A stretch of DNA of 64,000 nt from Axinella damicornis (taxonomy: Eukaryota; Porifera; Demospongiae; Axinellida; Axinellidae): contig OZ007510.1 in assembly GCA_963931865.1 (NCBI GenBank), forward strand, positions 1,511,205-1,575,204, in the 5' to 3' direction. Below the pieces are notes generated by a model that made no database searches, was not told the origin of the DNA, and saw only the letters and a list, made by a program, of their open reading frames with translations. A program made the position numbers and the translations under genes. Positions within the stretch are counted from its first letter, which is position 1. Every line of letters begins with the position of its first letter. This document shows positions 20,631 through 31,342 of the stretch, piece after piece.

Positions 20631-23600
20631 GAAAAAGACATGGCTCATAACATTGTTATTTCTCCAGTTACCTCTACAGGTGGCTACAGGGTCGAGGGGA
20701 TGGTGAATGGTGCCAAGACCTCGTTCCTGGTGGACACTGGTGCGGCAGTGTCTCTGCTGCGGAAAGACGCATGGGCGAGGAGCAACGCCGATCGTGCGCA
20801 CACTGGAACCCTGGAACCCTGGTCGAAACCCCGACTCGTTGGTGTCGACGGATCACCGTTGCCTGTTCTTGGGTGCACGCAAGTGGAGATAGACCTGGCG
20901 GGAGAGAAGCTCCCAACAGAAGTGGTAGTGGTGAGTGCCCTAACCACAGAAGCGATTCTGGGTCTTGATTTTCTTCACAAATACAGGGCAAAGGTCGACT
21001 TGGGCGAGAAGCAGCTCTTCCTCGGTGACCGAGGATGCACAATACCGCTCTTGGAGACGAATCGACAGAACACAAACGCCAAGCACCGCGTGCGTGTTCG
21101 TGCGCTGGAGACCATCAAGTTGCCACCCAGTAGCGAGATGGAAGTGATGGCCTACCTGGAGGAACCACCGGGTGAAGGGACGTGGCTGGTGGAAGGAACT
21201 CCAGAGGAGCGAGCCCCCGCTCTTGTGGCTCGAGCACTTGTGAATGCGAACACGACGCGTGTACCTGTTCGTCTCCTCAACCCAAGGACTGAACCGGTCC
21301 ACGTCTACAAGGGTGTGGAGATAGCTGTCCTTGAACAAGTGGACGTGCCATCGGAAACGGGTAACACTGTAATTGCCAATGTTGTACCAGACACCATTTC
21401 CCAGGAGAAGCAAGAGATGTTGTGGGGACTGGTGGAGACCCATGGAGCGGAGCTGGATGCGAAACGGAGGGAACAATTCTATGAGCTCCTTCTAACGTAC
21501 TCCGATATCTTTGCCAGTTCCAGCGATGACTTGGGAAGGACGGCAAAACTGGGTCACAGCATCCACACTGGAGATGCCACACCCGTCCGACAGCCGGTTC
21601 GCCGCATTCCACCATATCGCAGACAGGAAGTACAGACATTACTGGATGAAATGCTGAGGAAGGAGGTCATCCAGCGATCCACTAGTCCCTGGGCCTCCCC
21701 TATCGTCCTTGTGAAGAAAAAGGATGGCACAACCCGCTTCTGTGTCGATTATCGCAAACTGAACGACGTGACACGCAAGGACGCATACCCTTTACCTCGC
21801 ATTGATGCCACCCTGGACACGCTTGCTGGATCAAAGTGGTTTAGTACATTGGACTTGCTCAGTGGATACTGGCAAGTAGAGATGGCAGAGAGCGACCGTC
21901 AGAAAACAGCGTTTTGTACCACGGAGGGCCTATTTGAATTCAAGGTCATGCCTTTCGGGCTTTGTAATGCCCCCGCAACCTTTCAACGCCTGATGGATCT
22001 CGTCTTGGCCGGCCTTCAGTGGTCTCACTGTCTCGTCTACTTAGACGATGTTATCGTCCTCGGACGTACCTTTGAGGACCATCTACACAACCTACAGGCT
22101 GTGTTCCACCGCATTCGAGATGCTGGCTTGAAGTTAAAACCTCCAAAATGTGCCTTTTTCCAACCCACTGTCCAGTACCTGGGTCACATCATCTCGGAAG
22201 AAGGAGTTGCCGCAGATCCGGCAAAGATCGAGAAAGTGGTGTCCTGGCCAGCGCCAACGTCCACGCGAGAGGTTCAACAGTTCCTGGGGTTCGCCAGTTA
22301 CTATCGGCGTTTTATCCGCGATTTCGCACGGGTTGCCAAACCTCTCCACCGACTGACGGAACGCACAAGGTCCTTCTTCTGGGCCGCAGACTGCCAGAGT
22401 GCGTTCGAGGAGCTGCGACATAGTCTTTCAACTGCTCCTGTGCTAGCCCACCCCGACTTCAGCCGCTCATTTATCCTTGACACTGACGCGAGCAACACTG
22501 GTATCGGAGCAGTTCTGTCGCAAATAGATGACAGCGGGAAGGAGCGTGTGGTTGCGTACGGAAGCCGCGTGTTGAGTAAACCAGAAAGGCGGTACTGTGT
22601 CACACGCAGAGAGTTGCTGGCCGTTGTCTACTTCACACGCCAGTTTAGGCCCTACCTCGCTGGTCGCCGATTTACGTTACGTACTGACCATGGATCATTG
22701 ACCTGGCTACGAAACTTCAAGGAGCCAGAGGGTCAGCTAGCGCGTTGGCTAGAAAGGCTGCAAGAGTTTGATTTCGGGATCGAACATCGACGCGGCAGAA
22801 AACACACGAACGCTGACGCCCTTTCTCGCTTGCCTTGTCGTCAGTGCGGACGGGAGAGCCACGACACAGAGCAAGTGGTAGTTGCGGTCACTCTAATGCT
22901 GCCATTTGATTGCTCTCCACAGGACCTCCGAGCAACACAGCTAGCAGACGCTACTATGGGCCCAGTGTTGAAGGCAAAAGAAGCCGGTCAGAAACCCGCA
23001 CCAGACCAAGTGAAGAGCTTGGGTCCTGCTTCCCGTCGACTATTCCAGCTGTGGGACCAACTCCTAGTGAAGAACGGTTTCCTGTGGCGACGATACGAGG
23101 GGGCCGAAGACCAGGAGGTCATCCTACAGCTGGTGGTGCCAAAAGCACGGCACGCTGAAGTGCTGAAGGACCTGCATGAAGGAGTCCTAGCGGGGCATTT
23201 GGGAATTGAAAAGATGCTGGCTCGCCTGAAAGAGCGGTTCTATTGGCCTGGGCACTTCAACGATGTGCAGGAATGGTGCAAAAATTGTGCAGTTTGTACT
23301 GCCCGGAAGACACCAGCACCAAAAGCAAGAGCCCCCCTACAGAGCATCAAAACAGGCTACCCTTTGCAAATTGTTGCAACTGATATTTTAGGACCATTCC
23401 CTGAGTCCCCGGCTGGTAACAACTATATTCTGGTTGTTGCAGATTATTTCACTCGCTGGGTGGAAGCATATGCCATTCCTAACCAAGAAGCTACCACAGT
23501 GGCACAGAAATTGACAAATGAGTTCTTCTTCCGTTTTTCCCCGCCAGAGCAACTGCACTCCGACCAGGGACGCCAGTTTGAGTCACAGCTAATTGCAGAG

Positions 23601-24389
23601 GTGTGCAAGTTGCTTGGAGTTCGGAAATCTTGCACCACACCCTACCACCCCCAGTCAGATGGTATGGTCGAGCGGTTTAACCGTACGCTACTTAACATGC
23701 TGGCTACAGCAGCCACGGAACACCCCTTTGACTGGGAAAGTCACCTGCGACACCTGTGCATGGCCTATAATACAAGTGTACATCCTACCACTGGATACAC
23801 TCCATTTTATTTGATGTATGGTCGCCAGGTGCGAATGCCAATTGATGTCATGTATGGAACACCAACTCCAAATCCGACATCCCCATCCGAATACGCAGAT
23901 GACCTACGTAAGAAATTGGAGAATGCCTATCAGAAAGTGCGGGAGCAGATGGGGCACAAGCTGGACCGGCAAAAAGATCTATATGATAAGAGGGTCCATG
24001 GCAAGTTATTTGAGGCAGGAGATCTTGTAATGCTATTCTCTCCTGTGGTTCCTCGTGGGTGTCCTAGGAAACTGCATCGACCCTGGACAGGACCATTCAA
24101 GATTGTGAATCGCCTTTCGGATGTAACCTATCGCATCCAAGATGTTCACTCACGCCGCCACCGGCTGGTTGTTCACTTCAACCGTCTAAAAGCCTGTCCC
24201 CCAAACATGCGTTTTCCTGACAATGAGCAAACTTCCTCTCCACCACAAAATCGTAATCTGCCACCAGACCCTGTTGGAGCACAACTTGAATTGGTTGACG
24301 AAATTGATTATCCGTCTCCACCAGAACCCCGTTATCCTCGTCGCCACCATACAGCTCCTGACTACTTTCAGCCTGTTGTTTCTCATTGA
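20593..24389 (+). CDS. pol: Pol polyprotein: protease, reverse transcriptase, RNase H, integrase
   Basis: Expressed as a Gag-Pol fusion by -1 frameshift; the first ATG of the frame is at 20640 (numbering from it, 1249 aa). Aspartic protease FLVDTGAAVSLL with DTG at 32-34. RT with the YLDD catalytic box at 467-470 and LTR-type FGLCNAPATFQRLM. RNase H with LDTDASNTG and TDHGSL. Integrase with HHCC zinc region (HLGIEK...CKNCAVC), catalytic Asp 915, Asp 975 and Glu 1011, spaced as D,D35E. A GPF-type module (RPWTGPFKIV) follows. No stop or frameshift interrupts the frame and all key catalytic residues are present, so the element may be active. Confidence 0.93.
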
Positions 24390-24412
24390 CTGAATACGAG
24401 ACGTATTCTCCT

Positions 24413-24423
24413 AAGAGGGGAGC
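24413..24423 (+). other. Polypurine tract
   Basis: AAGAGGGGAGC just before the 3' LTR, the usual plus-strand primer position. Confidence 0.75.
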
Positions 24424-24425
24424 TG

Positions 24426-24859
24426 TGTAATGTAAATTGGTCGAACAGTTAATTAATGATTACATGATGTTGTTTTGAATGTAATGATCTCATTTGTGTA
24501 TGTTGCTGAACTACCTTATTTGTGCATTTGGTTTATGGTATCATACTTGCTGTATATTCAGGTATTTCCTGTTGGTCTGCTGAGTTTGTATCACATGTCC
24601 TCTATTCACTGAATAGCAGTGTTTTCGCTGTCACCTTCAAATCTTGGTTTATCGTGCACCTGTCTGTCTCTGCTGGTTTTGTAAGGTCACATCACCTTCC
24701 ACCATAATTAGGTCATGCGTTTTGTATATAAGCAGACATTTCATTTGGCTTTGCTCATGTTCATGCTTTGCTGTTGCTTGCACCTTATAATAATATTTGC
24801 ACAGTCCTAATTGCGCCTTACGGCGAGTGCAACTGTAGTTAGCAATTAGCCACGCTACA
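24426..24859 (+). repeat. 3' LTR
   Basis: 434 bp, same length as the 5' LTR and apparently one substitution different; ends GCTACA followed by AGTTATCAC of the interrupted pseudogene. Confidence 0.93.
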
Positions 24860-25478
24860 AGTTATCACACAAATCTGGGTTCGGGTGTGAAGCATAAGGT
24901 TTTTTATGCAGGATGTGGAACAGGACTTCTTGCTGAACACCTGATGATTACCCTAGTTCCACGTGATCTTATAGATATCCATGGAGGAGACTTGACCCCA
25001 GGTGTCGAAAGACTCGGCCTCATATGGAAGTTCTGCTTTGAGATTAATGACCCGTAAGTCAGCATAAGCATTTTTGGTCTTGGCTATCTCCAACACAGCT
25101 AGCTAAGGTAGTATGTTGGAGATAGCCAAGACCAAAAATGCTTATGCTGACTTACGGATCATTAATCTCAAAGCAGAACTTCCATATGAGGCCGAGTCTT
25201 TCGACAGTGTTTTGAGCACAGGTGTGTTTGGACGGGGGCAGTGTGGACCAGATTCTCTAATCCATGTTCTCAAGAAAGGCTGCTACCTGATTGTGACTGT
25301 AAATGGGACATACTACGAAGAAACAAAGCTGGAATGGGAAAGACACATCCAGGATTGTAACTGTGAACTATTAGAAGACGATGAACTGCCTTATCGCGAC
25401 GGTGGTGTTAGTTGTTCACAAACTGTAGGTGCAAATATGAAGGACTACCTGCTTGCAGTGTCGTTTAAAAGAATGTAG
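24860..25478 (+). pseudogene. METTL27-like pseudogene, 3' part, with internal inverted duplication
   Basis: Resumes at the WLSYHTN codon position interrupted at 19254. Motif I is damaged (VFYAGCGTG and frame breaks). At 25004 an inverted copy of its own central region begins, followed by a loop and the same region in sense (25115 on). The 3' part then reads MLEIAKTKNAY... but lacks codons near GPDCLPN and the normal C-terminus. Confidence 0.8.
25004..25205. repeat. 91-bp near-perfect inverted repeat made of methyltransferase sequence
   Basis: Left arm 25004-25094 and right arm 25115-25205 are reverse complements with one mismatch over 91 bp; the loop is 20 bp (contains AGCTAGCTAAGG). A transcript across it would fold into a long hairpin whose stem matches the PGMLE-to-SFDS coding region of the intact copies. 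Confidence 0.9.
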
Positions 25479-26888
25479 TTATAGTATGGTGCACTTCTGT
25501 CAAGCTATATGGTTTTTGTAAAGATTTTCATTGCCATCTTGAGCGCTTCGATGTGCATTAACAGCTAGGGCAGGCTATAGGACGCGTTGACTGTTGCAAG
25601 TAGCATATTGTACAAGTTCATGCAGTACTGACTGCCTACAGCATTTTAGCAGTATATGGTCGACATGCAAGTATGAATCTTCCTCCAGTCCCATGCAAGT
25701 ATGAATCTCCCTCCCCGGGCCCACCCAGGTAGCATGACCTTTGTACTCTTAAACTTGCTGCTGATTCTGTGGGAGCTGGCCGTAGGATAAAGCTGTGTCT
25801 AGTCTTAGTCAAGATCCCAGACCCTAACCCAGCGATCCACTGTGCCTCACAACTATAATTATGTCTCTTCCTGCTTGGCTCGATGGCTTCTGAACAGAAC
25901 CTGATGAACTCCAGCAATATGAGTGATTAGGAGTATAGGGTGTGCAGTGGGAATGAGAGTCTCTAGCATTCAACTCAGGCTCAGTCCTGGGTTCAAATTC
26001 CATTAAACCCTTGGTTTATCTGTTGAAGGGTGGTACTACAGATTTGACACAGATATCTATAATTATGGTCTAGAAGTAGGGAACTCTGGCAATCAAGTGT
26101 TCACCAAGAAGCCCTGTTCCCAAGCTTCACACCTGAATCCGTAATACCTGCCATTGACTTGGAATTGACGCTCTTGTATCCTATAGCTACATAGTTGATG
26201 GTATTCATATCAGCATTTTACTGGCTCGACCATTAGCTATAGCTTGCAGGACCACTATCTCTTCTAATGAGTGCTATAAAATCTGAAAACACACTCTGCT
26301 CAGCTTCTGAATAGTATGAAGGGCGCATTGAGCTGCCGAAGGCGGCTCGATGCGCCCTTGATAGTAATTAACAACTCCAGCAATCCAAGCTCAGCTTCTG
26401 AATAGCAGCAATCCAAGCTCATGCAGCTTCTAAATAGTACCAGGTCAATTCCAGCAATCCAAGCTCAGCTTCTGAGTACCTCAGATCATGCAACTCCAGC
26501 AATCCAAGTGGTTAGGTGTGCAGTGGTGCACTCAGGCTCTGTCTTGGGTTCGAATCCCACTAAACCACTTGGTTTATCTATTGAAGGGTGGTATGCCTTT
26601 TAAAAGCTTCTAGAAAAACAAGTTTGAGCAATACCATTATTTTATGGTAACCCAAGCATCAGTGCGTGGTGATGTACCCTTCCCTGTTAATTGATAGGCA
26701 CCTCCTCTGCATTGGAGATGCATCATTCCGAGTCTAGTTCCCAAACTATAGTCTAGACATAGATATGGTATACTATCATGTAATAATGGAAGTATTAGTT
26801 TTGCTGTAATAAAATTATCCATGAAATATCCTTACCAAACTGCATTATCTTAACGACACTGCAAGCAGGTAGTCCTTCATCTTTGCAC
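25479..26888. other. Gene-free stretch with relics and short repeats
   Basis: Holds a decayed signal-peptide exon (about 25745-25930), two tRNA-related repeat pieces (about 25928-26040 and 26505-26600, the latter with GGGTTCGAATCCC), a decayed methyltransferase 5' fragment on minus (about 26090-26285), a hairpin (GGGCGCATTGAGC/GCTCGATGCGCCC, 26320-26360) and three to four imperfect copies of a CCAGCAATCCAAGCTCAGCT motif (26370-26510). Confidence 0.6.
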
Positions 26889-27513
26889 CTACAGTTTGTG
26901 AACAACTAACACCACCCCCTTGGAACTGTCGCGATAAGGCAGTTCATCGTCTTCTAATAGTTCACAGTTACAATCCTGGATGTGTCTTTCCCACTCCAGC
27001 TTTGTTTCGTCATAGAATGCCATGTTTACCGTCGCAATCAGGTAGCAGCCTTTCTTGAGAACATGAATTATATTTGGGAGACAATCTGGTCCACATTGCC
27101 CCCGTCCAAACACACCTGCACTCAAAACACTGTCGAAAGACTCAGCCTCATATGGAAGTTCTGCTTTGAGATTAACGATCTGTAAGTCAGTGTAAGTATT
27201 TTTGTTCTTGGCTATCTCCAGCATACCTGGGCTCACACGGATATCTATCAGATCACGTGGAATTAGGGTAATCAAGTGTTCACCAAGAAGTCCTGTTCCA
27301 CATCCTGCATCAAAAACCTTATGCTTCACACACGAATCCAGATTTGTGTGATATATAACTCAGCCACTTGGAATTGACACTCTTGTATCCTGCATAGTTG
27401 ACGGTGCTCATGTCAGCATCATACCGGCTCGACCATTTATTATAGGTTTCAGGACCACCATCCTTTCTACGGAGCTCAAAGAAATCAGTCACTGACGACT
27501 GAGACACCGCCAT
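26889..27513 (-). pseudogene. METTL27-like copy with a single 4-nt frameshift
   Basis: Near full length: MAVSQSSVTDF start, motif I VFDAGCGTG, end GVVLVVHKL. An extra TATA in the WLSYHTN region (about 27345-27352) shifts the frame, and the HGGDLT segment is shortened (DIRVSPGMLE). It lies head-to-head with the membrane-protein gene at 27603, an arrangement also frozen in the relic at 5335-5720, so this may be the ancestral locus. Confidence 0.75.
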
Positions 27514-27602
27514 CTCAACGTGTCCGCCCAAAAAGGCCGGTGTCTCTCCAGCCTAGCCCCGCCCAGGTGATGCGACCTTTGTACTCTTAAATTAACTTAA
27601 CG
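27514..27602. promoter_or_regulatory. Divergent intergenic spacer (possible shared promoter)
   Basis: Only 89 bp separate the start of the minus-strand methyltransferase copy and the plus-strand signal-peptide ATG. No clear TATA box. Promoter role is inferred from spacing. Confidence 0.4.
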
Positions 27603-29598
27603 ATGTGGAGCTTGGTATTGGTGCTTGTGATTCTATGGAGCCTGGTCGAAGGACAAGGCTGTGTCAGCGATCCACCGTGCCTCACTTACGACTATGTCCC
27701 CTGCTCGGCGTCTGAACAGAGCCTGATCAACTCCAGTAATCCGAGTGCGTCATATGTACAGTAGTCTTAACCAAAGAAGATATGGTAGAATGGATCACCT
27801 CAACTTATCGTGTCTGCCAATCCGTGGCAACTTGTTCCATGTCTTTAGCATCATGAGCATACAGACAATTATTGCCTTCATAACTTTTGTAGTCTCAAAG
27901 CCTATCTATTATCGAAGTGGTTAGTGGTCCGGCAGGAAGTAGGGCGGTGGGTTAGAGTATTATTAGGGCCAAGTCAGATGCTGAATGCGAAGATGTGTCC
28001 GTTACGTATACTTAAAGTATGTACTTCCTGCTGGACCAATATCCACGTTGATTTAATAATAATTATTTAGCTATTTAATATAGGCTAGCTGACTGCATCT
28101 GAATGCTGTGAAGTGGTGGGGTGGCCCGCTGTGCTATCTGCTTTGAATCCCCAAACATGTAACTAGTGTGTAGTCACCTGTGACAAGTACTGCTTCGTTG
28201 TCCATATACAGACCCTGTTCATGTGATTCTGACGACACAGGAAACTACTGGTTGGCAGAATGTGGTTTTCAAGTCCATCTTGATGTTGCTGTGTGTTGAG
28301 TACCGTCCGAGTGAACCCAGTAACCAGACAGCACCCTACTGTTGGAGTGCTACAACTCCTTCCATTGTACCAGCTTCATGCAATTTGACCTGCAACTGGT
28401 ATGGAAACTCATCACCGTTTAGCACATGCACAGAATTTCATACCGATATCTAGTCCCATGCTGCCCAGGCCTAGCCCCACCTTAGCAGGTCTCATTCCCA
28501 GACCCCTAGCCTAGCAGGTCTCATCCCCAGACCCCTAGCCTAGCAGGTCTCATCCCCAGACCCCTAGCCTGACTCACCTCATTCCCAGACTCCCGGCCTA
28601 GCAAGTCTCATTCACAGATCCTCAGTCAAGCAGGTCTCCTACTAGGGGTGGTGGGACATGGTTGACCTCAACGTTTGTATCTTGAGGTACCGAAATCAAT
28701 TAGCGATGACCCCAGTCGTTTGAAGTAGCAAAGGTCAACCATGTCCTGTCTCCTCTGGTCTCCTGCACACTCAGTCTCAACTCTCAACCCTCTTTTATTC
28801 TCCTCATGTATGCAGTACGGCCATTGACCTATGGGTCTTTGAAACGTCGTCACAAAGTGTTGTTTCACCACTGCGAGTGGCAGATGTGCTAAATCAAGAA
28901 AAGTCAAAGCTAGCCCTACATTTTGCTGGGTTTACACTGCTCAATGTGAGCACAGATGAAGGTACGATCTGAAGCACCAGCATCAATGCTGCTACATGGA
29001 TAATAAATAGAAAGATAGATAGATAGACAGATAGATAGGTACATAGATAGATAGATAGGTAGCTATTAGATAGATAGGTACATAGATAGATAGGTAGCTA
29101 TTAGATAGATAGGTACATAGATAGGTAGATAGATAGATAGATAGATAGGTAGATGGATAGATAGTATTATGTAGATAGTAGATAAATAGATAGCAGGAAC
29201 TACTTCAGCAGACAAGTGATGAGGATTCTGGATGATCAAATTTGGATATTCATTTTCTTGTCCAGGAACTGGCAACACTGCAGGAGTTGCACTGTTTGAG
29301 GTTCCCTTGTTGTCATGGATATGCGTTGGCCTGGGGATGGTTGCATCTCTGCTGGTCTTGTCCACACCAGTTTGGTGGGACAGGTTAGTCAGCCATATTG
29401 CCCCCATACAAGTTTAATCACACTTGTGCAATGTCATGAAGATGTCAGTGAACCAAATCTCCCTTTGCTCGCACACTGTTGTAAGATTCTCTCTTATACA
29501 CACACAGGCTAATTGTAGGATTGTGTCTGAAGTGGTGTAGAAGTGTCAAGCTCAGACCAGAAAGGAGCGGTCAACAGCTGGACTCGGAGGAAACATGA
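27603..29598 (+). CDS. Unrecognised single-pass type I membrane protein
   Basis: Five exons join in phase to 227 aa: 27603-27744, 28212-28398, 28816-28961, 29266-29383, 29508-29598. Junction phases 1, 2, 1, 2 all match. Exon 1 encodes a signal peptide (MWSLVLVLVILWSLVEGQG) and a cysteine-rich start (CVSDPPCLTYDYVPC). Exons 2-3 give an ectodomain with several N-glycosylation sequons (NSS, NQT, NLT, NVS). Exon 4 encodes the membrane helix (LLSWICVGLGMVASLLVL). Exon 5 gives a short basic tail ending QQLDSEET. I do not recognise the family. Exon 1 has been copied at least three times elsewhere in the window. Expression evidence would settle the model. Confidence 0.6.
28480..28640. repeat. Tandem repeat related to the hairpin family
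   Basis: About five imperfect copies of a ~31-bp unit around CTAGCAGGTCTCATCCCCAG in intron 2 of the membrane-protein gene; the core resembles one arm of the TAGCCTCGTTCCCAGG hairpins. Confidence 0.7.
29000..29200. repeat. (GATA)n microsatellite
   Basis: GATA-based array, interrupted by GGTACATA and AGCTATTA steps, in intron 3 of the membrane-protein gene. Confidence 0.9.
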
Positions 29599-30225
29599 TG
29601 ATCGGATCTGCTGTTCTTTTCACTCACACTGGACTCAACAAAAATATATTCTTTTAATTTTTTATGCGCAGTGCCACTGTTCAGTAATGCAGAGTGCAAG
29701 TTAACCATAAAATATACACACAATCAGATAACAGATACCCAGAACAATGAAGAGGGAAGAAGTAGAATACACCTTCAGACAAATGGAGAGATGAACAGAA
29801 GGAAATCTACACGGACAAGCTACTGAGAGCTGTTTCTAAAACTTGTGAGGGCCCTTCCTCTGCTGGACTGACAAGAACTGGGGTGTAGGATAGAGAGACA
29901 CATCAGATCCGTAAACTGGATATCATCATGTGACTCCTTAGCCTCATTCCCAGGCCGGCCTGGGAACAAGGCTAGTCACTCGCAGTATGAAACTTTTAGC
30001 GATTCCTTCTTCAGTTGCTAACATCATAACTGCCTCGTAAACTACACCGTTACATGTAGGACTGATGGAATTGCTTCAAAGAAGTGAAACCAGCCAGCCA
30101 ATTAGATGTGGTATGTAATAGATATAGCACGACAGCAAGCTGAAGGTGCAACAGTTAATTGTTTCAGGCTTGCGTTCTATTCCATTCCCACATGGGAGCC
30201 TGAGAATGAGGCTAACCAGATCTAA
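29599..30225. other. Intergenic region, convergent gene ends
   Basis: Between two converging genes. It holds one hairpin repeat (29938-29975, TAGCCTCATTCCCAGGCC / GGCCTGGGAACAAGGCTA). No coding exon seen. Confidence 0.6.
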
Positions 30226-31301
30226 CTACTTGCCTTCAGATTGCATGTAGTCGGACACCAAGCTTGGAACAGTGTCACTGTCTTCAGCAATGGCCTGTAA
30301 AACTGAGAGAGTAAGACACAAGTATTACCACAGAGAGATACCATAATGCAGTTTTCGGTTTCTACATAACAAACTGCTACATTCAATGAACCAACTTGCC
30401 CCCCCCCCCCCCCCCCCAAGCCTAGTAGCCAAGAATATCGTGTTCATTGAACATTCCTTACTGTCCGTCAGCTGTCGCAGAGCACTCACTCTCCAGTGCA
30501 ATCCGGGGGGCGGTCTATAGGGGATGATGCTCTGCAGGAACTGGAGTAAGAGAACGGGTCTGAGTCAAGTGGACAGTCTGCGTCAAGCGGAAGCTCTGCA
30601 CGGGACTTCTGATCAGTCACACTTCCTACCTTTCCTGAGTACCTTTCCTCTTTGCTCTTGATCGTCCTTGTCCGAGATCTTCCCCTGAGTAGCCCATCCA
30701 TGCTGCCATTGACTCCAAATCCGTGTCGCCGATTCTGCACACGCAGCATGGCCGAGATGAATCTGTTCCTCACGTCCATCTCGTGCACCTGCTGGTCCCG
30801 CTGCTGCAGCTCTGAGATCAGGAGCTCCGACAGTCGCTGGAATTTGGTCCTCATTTCTACGCACATGGTATGCAGCTCACTCACACTCAGCGTGGCTAGA
30901 CCTGCAGGAAAGGTAGCACTGTAGTACTGTCTAGTGTTTCATTACCTGGCATACGCCTGTCTGTGTGTATACATGTGTGTGTGTGTCTGTCTGTCTGTCT
31001 GTCGGCAAAAAACAAGGATCGGCTGGGTGTTTGTAGACATCATACTCAACGCAAACAATCAACACATTTCTGCACCTGATACAAGTCAAGGCGGTTCTTT
31101 TTCACCCTCATTGCAGCTACTTCCTATTATCGGTTTCTTGCCTCTGCCCATTTTGAAATCGCACATGGCATAATTGACCGGCATACGCCATTACACTGAG
31201 GTGCAGCACAAGGCGCACGGGGTAAGTATTCCATAAAATTTAGTAGATTGCAGTGTGACAAAGTAAGTGAGGCATGAGTTGCCTTACTGCATTATTTTTT
31301 T

Positions 31302-31342
<41 letters not shown>

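Larger units (their letters stand above)
19255..24859 (+). mobile_element. Ty3/gypsy LTR retrotransposon, full length
   Basis: About 5.6 kb: 5' LTR (19255-19688), primer-binding region (from 19689), gag, -1 frameshift site, pol in the order protease-RT-RNaseH-integrase, polypurine tract, 3' LTR (24426-24859). RT before integrase marks Ty3/gypsy. No envelope ORF or chromodomain is seen. The two 434-bp LTRs show one difference on reading (19670 versus 24831), so insertion is recent. The target is a methyltransferase pseudogene; AGTT is repeated at 19252-19255 and 24860-24863. Confidence 0.93.

Noticed and set aside
20674..21639. Antisense ORFs opposite pol (up to 178 aa)
   Set aside because: They lie wholly within the sense polyprotein, have no recognisable domains and are codon-shadow ORFs.
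24413..24425. An envelope gene downstream of pol
   Set aside because: Pol ends 36 bp before the 3' LTR, leaving no room.
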